A stretch of DNA of 64,000 bases from Metopolophium dirhodum (GCF_019925205.1 NC_083561.1:20459217-20523216), one strand, 5' to 3'; shown: positions 1 to 13,590, numbered from the stretch's first letter. The notes: generated from the sequence alone by a model not told the origin. Made by a program: numbers and translations.

Positions 1-1133
1 TTTTCGAGTATCACTAGTGGTACGCACTACGCGTACCACAGGTTGAGAAACGCTGTCGTAGAGTACTTGTATTGTATGAGGGATATTCTTTAATTACGAA
101 AAAATAGTAAATGAAACAGATGATGGTTGACAGCAGAGGAGTGGTACGATTTTTTACGTAAAAATTAAACAAAACATGTTTGTCCCGGCTTAAGTCATTT
201 AAAATATGGCGACCCTATATAGTATCAAATATATTAGTTATATTATTTATGAATAACATGACCGGACATATTTTTGTTATGCATATAATATATATGTTAT
301 ATATAATATTATAAACTAAATTAAAATTGTAATTTTCATCAAATTATTTCATATTACGTAGGCATACTACTTAGCTAAAATGTAACTCAATATTAAACTA
401 TTTATTTAGAAGAACAATCGTGTTAACCTAACCTATTTTGAAGACAAAAGTTTACATATTATAAATTTTATATATAAATAATTGTGTATAATGATTCTTT
501 CTACAATCTGCGGGTAATTTTTTTGGTTTTAAATAATTTTATACTTCTTAAAATGTATTATTTTTAATTTAATATTCTACAAGATTATTTCATTTCCAAA
601 AACTAACAACTAACTGCAAAAATGAGTGCATAAATAGCTTTGTATGGTTTTTTGAATGTATGTATTTCATAAATATAAAAATAGTAGATAGGTATACGTA
701 TTTAGCCATGTAGGTTGATAGGTACTAATATTATTGTGTTTACCTAGTTTTTATAAACTATAATATACCAATACATAAAGGTCAGTAGTGAAGTATTTAT
801 TTTATTTCTATTAAACTAGGTATGTTATTTTAATTCTAATATAATATTAAAGTTTTTAATATTGTTTATATTTTGTATTAAACCTTGGTAAAATCTACAC
901 AATTTAGTAAAATAAGCATAAATTACGTTTAATTTTTTTGTAGATGATGACTTCAGTGGAAATGCCAACCACTGAATAATATGATACTCTTATAAATATT
1001 ATGTTTAAAATGTTGATTTTTTATTACTTTCATTTAATTAAAATAATATATGCCTATAAATATAAGTGATTTGATGGCAATAATTAGGTATTTTTTAATT
1101 CTAGCTGGAACATAACATTTTCTTTTTATTTAT
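1..1133. other. Intergenic AT-rich DNA, no gene seen
   Basis: No open frame with recognisable protein similarity and no clear repeat boundary is visible. The stretch is low-complexity A/T with scattered TATA-like runs. Confidence 0.5.
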
Positions 1134-1141
1134 CATACACA

Positions 1142-1286
1142 CAGTGCTCGAAGTGGAGGGGGGATACGGAGGGATGACATCCCTCTACTTTTTTGTTAGT
1201 TGAATAATAGAAGAATGTTAAGATGATATCAGGAAATATGAATTGTAAAGCATCCCTCCACTTATCTTGAGCCATTTCGACCACTG
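1142..1286. mobile_element. hAT-type MITE, 145 bp
   Basis: The ends are inverted repeats: CAGTGCTCGAAGTGG on the left, and a right end whose complement reads CAGTGGTCGAAATGG. An identical 8-bp target duplication, CATACACA, flanks both sides (1134-1141 and 1287-1294). CAGTG-type termini with an 8-bp duplication are the signature of hAT transposons. No coding capacity remains, so this is a non-autonomous copy. The perfect duplication suggests a fairly recent insertion. Confidence 0.85.
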
Positions 1287-1294
1287 CATACACA

Positions 1295-3160
1295 TTATAA
1301 TTAAAAGGAATTTAACCTAATCTAGTAAACATGCTTTTAGAAAGTTATTCGATTTATTCTTTAATGACATCTAGATGTGTTGAATACTCGGTGGCGTGTA
1401 CATTTTAGGTACTCAGCCAACAACAATACTCTACGCATATTTAAATATTTATAATTTATAATAGGTAGGTACACTATTATTGTATTTTAATTTATTGATA
1501 TTACCTATTATAAATTATAAGTTATTAAACGTGAATATACTGTAAATATCCATAAACTACAATATATTGTATAGGTACAATACAATGCATAATACAATCA
1601 AACATATTTTAATGAGTTATTTATAATTATAGGCATAAATCTTTTGAGTTATGAGCTACTTCGAAGCTAGTTCATCGAAATCTCTACTGTGTGTAACTCA
1701 CTTTAATTGCCCAACGAAGTCCATAGTACAAAAAATATATGATTACCTTATAGGTATATTAATATTAAGTAGGTACTAGGTACTACCTATAATACTATAG
1801 TATTATATTCAAAAATAAATGGGTAAATTAATTTATTTATCAGACTCGTTTCATACCCACTTAATTAATGTGATTGTTTTAAAATCTTTCAATTTTTATG
1901 TTGTTTGCAGTTTTAAATTCTAAGAATCAGCTATTGTGAATATCTATACATACCTATAATAGGCTATAGTAATAATAAATAATCGTTTGTTTTTCCATCT
2001 ATATTTAAAAAAATGTGGTTCAACAATCTTTTTATATGACCGTTTGATGTCTAAATTGTTTTCTGTCTGTGATCGTTTTTTCCAATGATGATTAATCACT
2101 ACTTAAAAAAATTTTATAATAATACAACAGTGGTTAGCCCCGAACTCAGCGAAGCAAGACGAGTGTCCAACACCCAGTCATTGCATCCGGTCCATACATT
2201 TTTTCTTATTATTTCTAAATTATGATTTATCATCACAATCCACTGCATGATTATTAGTCGTATATTCACGTTTTTTTTTCTTTTCAAAAAAAACAATGCA
2301 TTTTTCCGTTTAAAATTTAGTTAAATATACCTATAGCCATATACCTTCAGGTACATTAACATTCCAAGTTCATATTTCAATAGCATTGATAATAATATAA
2401 TATCATAGCCACAACATTTACGTTTAATATATGAAATAATATTATATACATAGTAGTATAGTACAGAGTCACAAATTAAATAAATAAAGTATAAACATGG
2501 TTAGGTACTCATTACAGCTGTCGCACTATAAATTATAATAGCAGGAATACCTGATTACCTGAAGTTCAGCTGCAAGACGCACGTTTTTAACTATGTAAGT
2601 TAATTATGTGTGTTTATTTACCGCTTGCAGGACCAGTGCAAGTCATTTTTGTGCACGAAATTACAATATAATATATACAGTTATGATTATTACTTCACAT
2701 TTTTGACATACTTTATTTTCTTATATAGTGTACGATAATTCAGTCATAGCAATTATAATATTGTCATAATAGCGTCAGTACTGATTGTAGAAGTTGTCGT
2801 GTTTACGCACTATTCAGCTATATACTTCTACCTACACTTAAATATCCCAAAACCATGAAGTAACTGGTTTGAAGTTAGGTTCCCGAGTCGATAATATTAT
2901 ATTACTTCAATAATTCATTTAATCTTCGACATGACTATAATATGATAATATAGATTGTTAATTGTTTTCAGATAGAATTCAAAATAACAAATTCGATACA
3001 CTTAAAGCAGGGTACCTACTTATTGAAACTACCCAAAATTAAAAACAATAATAATTAATTAACATGAAAATCTTTTATTAGGTAAAATAAAACAAACATA
3101 AGACGTCACAAAATTAAAATAATAACATAATGGTCTGAAGTCCCTACTCGGCCACTACTC
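1295..3160. other. Intergenic AT-rich DNA, no gene seen
   Basis: The stretch has no recognisable coding sequence. A 60-codon minus-strand frame at 2114-2296 has no family resemblance and runs into poly-A/T tracts. No repeat termini were identified. Confidence 0.45.
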
Positions 3161-3168
3161 GTATGGTG

Positions 3169-5059
3169 CAAGCCTGGGCAAAAACAAGTTAAAAAGTTAA
3201 TTTCAACATTTTAACTTAACTTTTAAAAATTTAATTTTAGATTCTGAGTGGAACGATGAATGTATTGATTTTACAATGATGTGTTTTTTTTTAAATTTTA
3301 GTGTCTGTCATCACTTTTTAGGACAGTAAAATTGCTTGAATTTTCTTCAACAGTATCTTTTCTGATAGGAAAGAGAATCTTGTTGGTACTTTGGGGCGTC
3401 AAAAGTAAAAATGTCCCAGTAGTTTTCAAAAGCGACGTGAAAAACAAAAGAAAAATTAAGGAAAAACGGGAATTTTTACGGAAAATCTGTTTTTGAAAAA
3501 AGCGATTTTGGTTTTTGGTGCAACTTAAACAAATGACTGTACGTACATCACATTTTGACTGAATGTGTATATTAGCATTTTCTATACACCATAACATTTT
3601 CCAAATATTTTGACTTATTTTGAGCTGTTTACGGACATTTCCAGTTTCCATTTTTTAGATTCTGAGCGGAGCTATGTGTTTTTTATTTTTTAAATTTTTT
3701 ATTTTTGTGTCTGTCATCACGGTTTTGGGCAGTAAAACTGCTTCGATTTTCTTCAACAGTATTTCGTTCGATTGAAAAGTGAATTTAGTTGGTGCATTTG
3801 GGAGGTCAAATTTGTTAAACTCTCAATAGTTTTCAAAAGTTCCAGGAAAAACAACATAAAAATTAAGGAAAAAACGGGAATTTTTACGCAAAATTAGTTT
3901 TTGACAAAATCGATTTTGGTTTTTGTTGTAACTTTAAAACAAATTAACGTATGAACGGTCATGAAATTTTCAGTGGTTATTAATATTTGCATTTTCTATA
4001 CACGATAAAATTTTTAAAATATTTAGATTTGTTTTGAACTGTTTTGGAACATTTTCAGTTTCCAATTTCATTAGTCTTTTTCTCCATAAATGTAAATAAA
4101 ACTTTATCTGTTGGGTAAAAATGCTTGAAAATTTAATACAAGACTCCTACTATATTGTTACAATGGCATTTGAAAATATTAAAAATATTTGTCACAGTTT
4201 TTATTTATAAGCATTTAAAATTCAAATCTTGACAAAATACGGAAAATCATAAAAATTAGCAAATTATTTTTTTAGTTTTTTTTTCTATAAATATCAATAA
4301 AATTTTGTTTGTTAAGTAAAAAAGCACAAAAATTTAATGCGAGGCTCCTGATGTATTGTTACAATAGCGGTTAAAAAATATTAAAAATACATGCACAGTT
4401 TTTTTTCTAAGCATTTAAAATTCAAATTTTGACAACATTTATCAAATTTAAAATTTAATAACTATTTTCAATTTCGTAGTTAAAAATTTATTAAATGTTC
4501 AAATTTTATAGCTTAGAATTGAAAATTTAAAACAAGGTTCCACGTAAATAGGTTAAGTATAAATTACTTTATTCACAATAATAATATCATCAAATATACT
4601 TAGTAATATCATAGGCTGACTGACCGTTTTCGCTCAGAATCGTTTTTTTATACAATGATATTATATCACTGAATTCAAATTCAACACCATCCATTACAGC
4701 GACTCACTTGTAACCTACTGTACAGAAGAGTGACATCCATTTGCCCACCTTTTTTTAACTTAATTTTTAACTTTACTGATTTTTATTGATATAAACTTAA
4801 TAAATAACGAGTTACTTTTAATCAAATCCAATTTACGATTATTTATAAATAATTAAATATTAAATATAATACAACTATTATTGATGATACATGTTGCATA
4901 AACATTTACTTTTTATTATTTTAAACCATTATATTACTGGCTATTTATAAATTTTAAAAAAAAATCAGATAATATACTATTAACTATAAACTTTTAAAAA
5001 TATTTCTTATCAACTTAACTTAACTCAATTAAAAATTATTACTAACTTGCCCAGGCTTG
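3169..5059. mobile_element. hAT-type element hosting a nested repeat
   Basis: Terminal inverted repeats CAAGCCTGGGCAA sit at both ends. They are flanked by GTATGGTG (3161-3168) and GTATGATG (5060-5067), an 8-bp target duplication with one mismatch. Subterminal sequence is rich in AAGTTAA-type motifs on both sides. A copy of the GATTCTGAG repeat family (about 3236-4757) is inserted inside, so the original hAT element was only about 370 bp, a non-autonomous derivative. No transposase is present. Confidence 0.8.
3236..4757 (+). repeat. GATTCTGAG-family repeat, one partial plus one longer copy
   Basis: A repeat starting TTTAGATTCTGAGTGG restarts at 3655 (TTTAGATTCTGAGCGG), so a partial unit of about 420 bp is followed by a longer copy ending near the CCCACCTTTTTT tract at 4745-4757. 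The inside holds diverged copies of a module with TATAAATATCAATAAAATTT, TTATAAGCATTTAAA and AAAATTCCCG-type motifs. A subterminal GATTCTGAGCG lies inverted relative to the start (4625-4645). The 117-codon minus frame at 3298-3651 recurs in shifted form in other copies and is not a gene. Confidence 0.75.
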
Positions 5060-5067
5060 GTATGATG

Positions 5068-6189
5068 TCATTCACACTCCTGCCGCGAAACCGTGAAAGA
5101 AGATATAATATTCCACTATACGACGCTCATCGTAACGGATGCGTTTTATTACAATATGTTCAAATAATAATTTATTTTGTGCGGTATCAGCTTATTCGCT
5201 TCATTGAGCTGGCCTATATTAATAAATTATTTAATATTTTGCTAATGTGTATAATTCTTACTAAATTATATATACCTACTATTTGTTTTATAAAATAGTA
5301 TCGTGTGTATAAATTACTGTCCGTATAGCACGAAGTGAATGTATGAGTTCGTGGTCTGTTGTACTGTGTAGTATAATATAAAATATAATATAATATATTA
5401 TTATGATGGTGGTTTTCGAGACGGAAAAAAAAAATTCCCATCGACTAGATAGTTTTATAAAAAATATTTAATCGAAACAGCCGTATTGTACCTATAATAT
5501 TATATACTTTGCGTATTATCCTTCAACCAAATTCGTGTGAAAACGTTTATATTATTGACGATTTACAATTAATGTAACAGTGCATGAAAATATCATTACA
5601 GCTAGGCGTGGTATCCTGATATACCAATAGCGATGTATTGCCTACAGCGTATGATGACACCAATGACACATCGATCGATGATAATATACACAATAATATT
5701 ATACAAGTTGTATAGGTATTACACTAAGTATGCATATTATAGTGTATATAAAATTGGATGTATGTATAAAACATAATAAAAGCGTCGCACACGTTCCGTT
5801 CTAGTAGTTCAAGAAAAATGCCCGTACGATATACTTAATGTATAATCAGCTATTATAATATTATAGGTAGCTAGTATATTATTATTTTTGTCCAAAAAAT
5901 GCTATATATACGTTACATGTATATACATGGTACCTACTACCTACACATATTATATGGTACACTGTATTGGGCCAAAGCTGCGATTTCTTATTTTTTCAAT
6001 ATGGTTATTGTTTATCCTCTATACTGACATCTTTTAAACTAACGACCGTTATTGTTTATCATAACACAAGACGTGCGTGTAATAGATACATAATATTACC
6101 TAGCGACACAGCCTACAACAGCTATAATAATAGTTAAATAATGCATTCGTGTCGCGAAGCTAATTCAAAATAGCAGAGTGCACAGTATG
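5068..6189. other. Intergenic AT-rich DNA, no gene seen
   Basis: Overlapping plus and minus frames at 5047-5441 have no recognisable motif and are very Ile/Tyr-rich, as expected of translated A/T DNA. No repeat termini were seen. Confidence 0.4.
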
Positions 6190-6191
6190 TA

Positions 6192-6644
6192 CAGAGTGTA
6201 ACAGAAAGATCTGAGAAATGAAATAACTTTTGAAGTTTAGAATAAATCAATATTTAAACATTTTATTTTTTAATAAGTCTTAAAATCTTGGTATACAACA
6301 AATAGTATACAATTTTTTTTCAATACCGAAAATAAAAAACTAAACTTTATTAATTTATTTTTTGGAAAAATTTAAAATTATTAATTTGTAAATCTAATTT
6401 TTGAATAAATTTTGTTAGTAAAAACGTATATTTATGTCAAGTAGTTATTTTTTTAAAATATATGTATCGACATTCTTTTGGAGTAAGTTAATTTGAAACG
6501 TAATTACTTTATTCAAAATGTTCTTTTTGGGAATTTCCTGACATAAGAATATTTATTATTCATATAATTTTCATAATTTTTGTCATACATTTAACTAGTA
6601 TACATCTTTCATCTTTATTTAGAAGATCTTTCGGTTACACCTTG
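6192..6644. mobile_element. TA-flanked mariner-type non-autonomous element
   Basis: The left end reads CAGAGTGTAACAGAAAGATC and the right end complements to CAAGGTGTAACCGAAAGATC, about 20 bp of terminal inverted repeat. TA dinucleotides flank both sides (6190-6191 and 6645-6646), as for Tc1/mariner insertions. There is no transposase frame. A related partial copy lies at 55755-56069 and shares the TTTTTGGGAATTT motif and the GTTACACC end. Confidence 0.75.
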
Positions 6645-6652
6645 TATACACG

Positions 6653-6892
6653 CAGTGGCGTAGCGAATCATGTGTTTCAGAAGCTATTGCTTCTGGTTTC
6701 TGGGGGGGTGGTGGTGGGTCATAACCTCATAAAGCTCACATATACGGTCAGTATTTGAACTTTATTTTGGGTACTACCCCATCCCCCCCACCATTTAATC
6801 ATATGAGTATCGTATACATCAGTTGGAGTAAGGTGGGGAGGTCATAAATAATTAGTTCGCTTCCATATGATTTAAAGTCCACTACGCCACTG
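6653..6892. mobile_element. hAT-type MITE, 240 bp
   Basis: Termini CAGTGGCGTAG are inverted at both ends. The 8-bp target duplication TATACACG is identical on both sides (6645-6652 and 6893-6900). The insertion landed at the right edge of the mariner-type element, and its duplication includes that element's flanking TA. No coding sequence is present. Confidence 0.88.
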
Positions 6893-7356
6893 TATACACG
6901 AACCAGAATGCACCAATTACAATTTTTAACATCGAAAATTTATAATTTTCATCAAGTTTAGTGACTTATAATAATGGATGGAATTATTCGCATATGCTTC
7001 ACGTTTAGGTACATAGTGCTTATAAGGTAATAATGTAACAGTTTTTTTTAATATTTGAATAGAGACTGGTTATATGTGACGTAGATGATGTATGCAAAAA
7101 TATATTGTTTAAAATCATTACCTATATCCGAATAAAACGTGATTTAGCCGTTTTCACTCTCTCATCGACTTGGCAGCTGAAAGAGGCTGTGACGGTCAGG
7201 TTAGGTTAGCAAGTGACGAAAGTTTACTTAAATTCGGAGGGGTTTCTGGAGGAACCAGCAAAAGGAGACAAAATACGTGCGAGATATTATGTAGACTTGT
7301 GAGTTGTGGTATCTATGTCTTATAATAATATGTCTTGTACAGTTGTACATCATAAA

Positions 7357-8181
7357 CAGGGCTCGTAACTTTATGCACTAACAAATGCATAAATAAGCAT
7401 GCATTCATCCACTAAAAATTGTCAAAATATGCATTAAAATGTTCAAAAATATGTTTTTGTATGCCCCAACATTTTTAAATTATGCACTCAAAATATGCAT
7501 TATGTAAAAAAATCATGAGCAAATTTTAAAATAATAAGAATAAATCCAAAAATGTATATTTCGGTAATTTCTCATCTTTCAATCTTTCGGCATTGCTTAA
7601 ATTAAAAATGAATAATGTGTACGGTACCTATACATTACACGAAAACACTAATACAGGAAATTGAACGGACGAACGCATACGACTCATACGAGTAAACTCA
7701 TCGGCGAGTGCAAGAAAACTATACTCTACCAATTTATAAAATTGTAAATGCGGGTTGGTGAGAAGCTGCACGCGTGTACAGGTTCATTTTGACGACGGAC
7801 TTTTTCCGGTGGAGGATGGTAGTGGTAGCGATTACATTGTTTACACGGTACTACGTAAAACGAAAAAAATCTAAATAGGTATGTACTAGGACACTAGCTA
7901 GACACACACACACACACTGAATAAAAATAAATCAAAACACTATAACTTTGTAAACGGGAAAGTAAATAAGAAACAAGAAACTTTTCAAATATTTATGTGA
8001 AATAATATGCACAACGACTGTAAAATATCGACTTTATGTCAAATATGCCTTAACACCCAAAACATGCACTATCAAACTTCATATTATTATTACTATTGTT
8101 ATGAAACGGATTTGTATCTCAGTTAGCATGTTTTCCTGTGTAGCAAAAAAAACATACAGATGCATGAACTTACGAGCCTTG
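7357..8181. mobile_element. hAT-like non-autonomous element, about 825 bp
   Basis: The left end is CAGGGCTCGTAACTTTATGC and the right end complements to CAAGGCTCGTAAGTTCATGC, 17 of 20 matching. ATGCA-type motifs are frequent near both ends (subterminal repeats typical of hAT). The flanking octamers match at only 5 of 8 positions, so the target duplication is eroded or absent. No transposase frame was seen. Confidence 0.65.
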
Positions 8182-8189
8182 GTAATAAC

Positions 8190-9825
8190 TAATGAATGCG
8201 TCTACCGAAAAAATTGAAGGCGTCGGGGTAGGCCACCAGATTTTCATGAACGTCTGGCGCTTTAGAATGTATGACAGCACTTACTTCCAAACGACAGGCA
8301 ATTCAACACACATTACATTGATGAGAAGTTGAGTAGCATAATTGGTGTGACCAAGGTAGACAACGGGGATTAGAAAGTAGAAATGCTCCGAATAGTAGGA
8401 TACGAGAGAAGCTTGCTATACAATGGGGAATATAGGAATGCGCAGTTTAGTTAAACGGTTTATATCTCTGCAGTTTATTTATTGTACAGTTGTCGCAGGT
8501 TTTCGTTAAAGTTACCATTATACATATTTCCAAACATTTTCTTTAATATGTTCCTTTTGAAGCGTTGCAGTTTTTCTTCATACCCCTGGGTGCTGGGGAC
8601 GTCTCGCATGCGTATGTCACACTATGGGTCGCTTGAATGTACAGTGAAGAGCTACTTTGTATGCCTGGACCGTAACTTATAAGAATAAAATAAAATATTA
8701 AAAACAAGTTCTTTGGTAATATTAATTATTATTATCATAGATTAAAGGACATCACAACACTACATTTTTTTTTTATTTTAAGTTTATTGGTGAATCATTG
8801 TAGTCCAAATAATGAAAATATTTTTGGTAAAAATCTTAAGTTAAAAAAATGATTATTCAACGAGATAATGAATAGCCACGTGACGTCACCCACCCGTGTT
8901 TTACGTGTAAAAGTAGTTTGATTTACACAATGGTTTTTATGATTACGATAGTATTTCAGAATTTTTTTTTTCATTATCCAAAGTATATTCATGTGTTTAA
9001 GACGATGGTGTGATTTAAAATTTAATATATCTTATTTTAATATGCATACCTATTATAAGTTATAATTAAGTAAAATTATTGAGTTCGCGACTCGCGCTGT
9101 ATTGCAATTTTTACGAAATTTACTATAATAGTTTTATCTACTTTAAAAAAACTAGAAAGTATATCAAAATTATTATAATCACGCCAGTGTTATAAACACA
9201 AAAAAATACTAAAGGTTACGCAAAAAAAAAATTTTTAAATATTACTTTAACTATTTAAATGGTTGTGCTAGACACTTTTACACGTAAAACATACTCCGCC
9301 TTACATGTATATAGTTCAGTGACACTGTACAGTAAGATTTCGAGTGTTGAGTATACCTCGTCTCTGATCAAGTCATTTAAAGTCACTGTAGTATGTAATG
9401 GATCATGGATGTGTTGAATTTTAGTTGAATATTGCGTACAAAAAAACGACACAGAACTGAGATACTCATATTTGAATATAATATATTTTATTATTATGTA
9501 TAATTTATAATTGGTACCTATACATACAATCTACTATTAGTAATACATGGTATAGGTTGAAAAATTTTTTGCCAAAAGCATGGCATTTATTTTAGTATGA
9601 ACTATTACTATAGTAAGTATAATATTATGTATTTATAATTATATAATAATATATAATATAATGTAATATACTATTGTATTATACAATTTAAATTATATTT
9701 ATCTTAAAATTGTTTTTATTTTATTAATAGTAAACATTTTTAGAAGACAATTTTTGTTTTCGTCTTCGCCATTAATATTTGCCTTGCAGAAGTAATCAAC
9801 TGGTTTACTGACATAGTTTTCTGCA
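8190..9825. other. Intergenic DNA, no gene seen
   Basis: The first 270 bp are less AT-rich and might be an old coding remnant, but I recognise nothing. The remainder is A/T-rich without identifiable repeat ends. Confidence 0.4.
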
Positions 9826-9837
9826 AAATAAATTGGT

Positions 9838-10112
9838 GGCTTTGCGTGGCTTGTTGGCTGCTACCAGTCGCGGAATGCGACTAGGAGTAAGTAACGGTCA
9901 CAGCTACTAGCTCCCGGATGGGTGACCACCCGGGTTCATAGTAGTTAAAAACCTTAACACACATACACGTGTTTGCTACCTACCGTAACAGCCGTTAAAA
10001 CAATCGTAAAATCAACCTACCGAACCAACCTTACCCCTACCACAGTTCATAACCCCTACAATAGCTAATGGCCATAGTCGCTGAGCTTAAGTTCAATAAA
10101 AAAAAAATAAAT
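9838..10112 (+). mobile_element. SINE with 5S-rRNA-like internal promoter
   Basis: The insertion is flanked by a 12-bp target duplication, AAATAAATTGGT (9826-9837 and 10113-10124), and ends in an A-rich tail. The head contains CGGATGGGTGACCACCCGGG at 9915-9934, closely matching box C of the 5S rRNA internal control region (family knowledge), which would make it a SINE3-type element transcribed by RNA polymerase III. The tail AATAGCTAATGGCC..GAGCTTAAGTTCAATAAAA resembles that of the tRNA-type SINE at 40331. The 5S origin of the first 75 bp is less clear. No protein is encoded. Confidence 0.75.
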
Positions 10113-10124
10113 AAATAAATTGGT

Positions 10125-13070
10125 ATTAGATTTTTTGTGCGTGTTCATTAGATTTCCCTCCACAAACACGCATAGAACTCTATTATCTATCTTGCCAATT
10201 AATTTCTACCCAATGAGATAACCTGAGCTTATTGCGCCATTTAGTTGAGCAGAAAAACAATTTTTTTTTATTAAAAATTAATAGAAATTTAAATAATAGT
10301 AATATTTATTAAGTACTATACGAATAAATTCGATTCGACATGTAAGGACACGAAGGACATGAAGGACCTGCATGTAAGGTTGTAATTTCTGAAATTTCTT
10401 TGGACATGGAATATGAATCCCTGGGGATTTTGAATTTAGACAATAGTAATATTTATTTACTACCCTCACCGTTTAAAAAAATCGATTTTCAAAGAAAAGA
10501 AAAATTGTTGACAGAAATGTTTGAATTCCGACCAAACCATCAGTTTATTGCTGTCAATATTTTCTGATTCTAATTTCAAAGAAGGTGATATAGGTATAGG
10601 GTATCCGAGTTGGGTATCAACTTCTTCAAGTCAATCAGATCACGAAATTACTCAACCTATAATAGACGAAGTACAAAACCACGATGAAATACCATTTGTA
10701 CCTGCCACATATCTATAAAGAATGTCCGCTAAGAAATTCGTGCAGCACAGGTAAAACATGTATCAGTGATCAGTCTCCTGTGCTGGAAAGAGTTAATACA
10801 CACAAAACACTTATTATACATACTATCTTTATAAAATTGTTGGTATGCTACTGCAAGTTCTGTAAAAATAAATTACTTTGTATCAGTTTCCTATTCTGCC
10901 CTCCTAGACCCTAGTGGAATAAGCAGTAAGTGCCAAACTTTAAAAATGTAGGTTATTTCATATTCAGTAGGATTGCATAATTCCACGTTTTTTTTCTTTA
11001 GGAAAAACACCGTAACTCTTTTTTATAGAAATGCCTTTAAAATGTCGTATCAACCAAAATATTGTCAAATACTATGGAAAAACACAATATGTACATGTAT
11101 GTATAGCATTTCTTAGAAAATAAAGCTGTATGTACAATGGAGATACGGCCCATTTTATTAGCAAAATAATTTCTCAATGTTTTTATAATATTTACCTAGC
11201 AGTCTTACTTAAAACGGATTTATAGTATGTACACTTTATTTTTTATCAATGAATGGTCGCAACTCGCGGTACTAATCAGATCCGTCATGTGCAAAAAGTT
11301 TTGGTCAAAAATATTTATTGAGATTGATCAGATACCGTGGTACTAACTATTTACAACCATTATGTGTATTATGTATATCTTTATGGAGATACTGTATTTT
11401 GTAAAGTTTCTTTTTTTTTTTATACACAATAATATTAGATAAAAAGGCAATATCTCCTTCAAAAATGAAAAAAAAAATGAAAAATAATGAACTAAGTACA
11501 AAAATAAAACTTTCAAACAATTGAGAATGATTAGGTAAGACTAATAAGAAGTGAAAAGAAAGTGTGTGTAAGAATAATGATTTCATGGTGAAAAACAAAT
11601 AAATCGAAAAACTTATTTTACCAACTAGGTATTCAATTATTGGACATACTGCTTGTTCCACTAAGAGGGCAGTCAGCATTTGGTAGAACTATTTCATATA
11701 ATTAACCTCTGTTGGTTAAAATGTTAACAAATATTGTTCTCAGATAAACAATTTTGATTGAATCTCGACATTTATTTGAATGATATAGCCTGTGGCTTAT
11801 CTTTCTTATGTTGCTGTATGACGGACGTATACTTTTTTCAGTTATCATGTATTAATAAAATTGTAATTAAAAAAATTGTAAAGAATAATTGTGTTTCTAT
11901 ATTTTAACAAAAAAAACTAAACATATTTTTTTTTAACGTTGATGGGTAACTTTTTAAGGGAGTTGGTTAGTGCTAATTTTTCTGCATTTAGCTACCTCAA
12001 TATTTAACATATCATTAGCATGATTTTAAACGACATTATTTAAGGCATTAAATCTAATTATGTGTTTTGACTGATGGACCTACAGATAAATTATAATAAA
12101 AATGGAAAACCAGGAATCTATTGGTTTTACAATAAGTACGTCTTATTGACTGTGTATTTTACACACACACTTACAGTGCCTTTTGATGATTTAGATAAGG
12201 AAAAGTTTATTATTCCACTATGTTTATTTGATTTGGCATACTTCAATATTATACTTCAATCCATGAAGTATATTATTCCAGATTCCGCATGATACAATTG
12301 GAGGGCACTACTCATCGACATAAAAATATAAAATTAATAACGCCTGTATTGTTGAATACCTATTAGGTTATTAATAATTAATGACAGTCAATTTATTGTG
12401 TCAGATAGGAAATAATATTGAACGTCATAAAATATAATTAATATATAATAATGTTTATTTTTTATAATTCAAAATTGTTTTTTATTATTGCTCGTATGTT
12501 GTATTCTTTATACGTATCAAAATATTTGATAATTGGATTAATGTTTACTTTTGGTTTTATTTTATAGTGTATATGAGTGTTCAATAAATTTAAAACCATA
12601 AAATGCATCATACTCCAAGGATTTCTAAAAGTATATATTTTAAAGAATTTGTATAGTGGAAAATGCTTCTCAATGTCACTAAATACATTTCACCCAAAAT
12701 TAAATAAAATATATACGTACGGGACGCTGTTTGCTCTAAAAAAAAAAATCAATAATAATTTGTAATTACATACTGTGATATTATGCACCTACCGTAAAAT
12801 ATTATATAGGTACCTACAAAAGAATCAAAATACCTATACGATCGCTTTTAAAATGTTCAGTGAAATAGACCAATTCAAAAATATATAGTAAAATATTAGT
12901 AATACATTTTAAAATATTAGTTGATTTTTAAAGATCCAAGAGTCGAGATTTTATAGAAGAAGATAATATATGTAAGTCTATCTGGACGATAGTAGTAATA
13001 GGCATACCCAATAAAGTGTGATTAGTTGTCAACTAAATGAACTTATAGTTATGATCATATAACGGTATAA
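10125..13070. other. Intergenic DNA with unassigned short frames
   Basis: Short frames at 10521-10718 (Ser/Asp/Glu-rich), 10684-10914, 11347-11679 (minus) and 12074-12292 show no recognisable domain. A 16-bp direct repeat AATAGTAATATTTATT occurs at about 10293 and 10442 around a 134-bp segment and may be an insertion footprint. I cannot support a gene here. Confidence 0.35.
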
Positions 13071-13309
13071 CACATGACAACTTACAGTGCCGTGGGTTTT
13101 GATCGTTTTGTGTGCAATCTTCTTAATTGTTTGGTAGATTATATTATGTACTCAAGTCTACATACATCCGACCTATTAATTTTTCATCGTCTTCAAGGTA
13201 GTCCAGTTAGGGTGTCTGCCTACAGCGTAGTCTTGCCGTTATACACGTCCATTGTTATAATGATAATCAAATACGTATCTAATCTGATACTCTTTATGGA
13301 GCTCCTGAA

Positions 13310-13590
13310 TCCTCTTTTTCAGTTCCATCAGAACGAATTTTGCATGATAAACTATTCATTGGGGATATACTTAAGCCCCTCGGCGACGCTGTTTTCCTCA
13401 GTTTAAAACTAATCCGTATTGGTAAACTTCGTTCTGATGCCTCTCACCCAATCATAGCTATTCTTGATATCATAGAACCTGTGATACGTTTAATTTCGGA
13501 ATTTAAGGCTGCCAAAAGCTCCAGATTTGCTTTGCCATTTCCATTCCTTTTCTATTCCAATTTGTCCAAAATTTATTTTAAAAAAAAAAT
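13310..13590 (+). pseudogene. Non-LTR retrotransposon ORF1-like fragment
   Basis: A plus-strand frame (13340-13600) reads HDKLFIGDILKPLGDAVF followed by IRIGKLRSDASHPI and a Leu/Ile-rich stretch. That matches, from memory, the ORF1-type protein of insect LINEs (an RNA-binding nucleocapsid-like region with a basic RxGK(L/P)R motif). The fragment lies about 1.6 kb upstream of a decayed reverse transcriptase on the same strand. The GATTCTGAG-family repeat at 13737-15122 sits between them, so both were probably one element. The start and the C-terminal part are lost. Assignment to ORF1 is tentative. Confidence 0.45.

Noticed and set aside
3298..3651. 117-codon minus-strand frame
   Set aside because: It lies in a GATTCTGAG-family repeat; the similar frame at 13897-14118 follows the repeat, not a conserved gene.
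9900..9960. Possible 5S rRNA gene
   Set aside because: Only the box C region matches well; length, 5' part and flanking target duplication show a SINE.
11347..11679. 110-codon minus-strand frame, Phe/Leu-rich, like a membrane protein
   Set aside because: Hydrophobicity arises from poly-T/A tracts; no start context or family motif.
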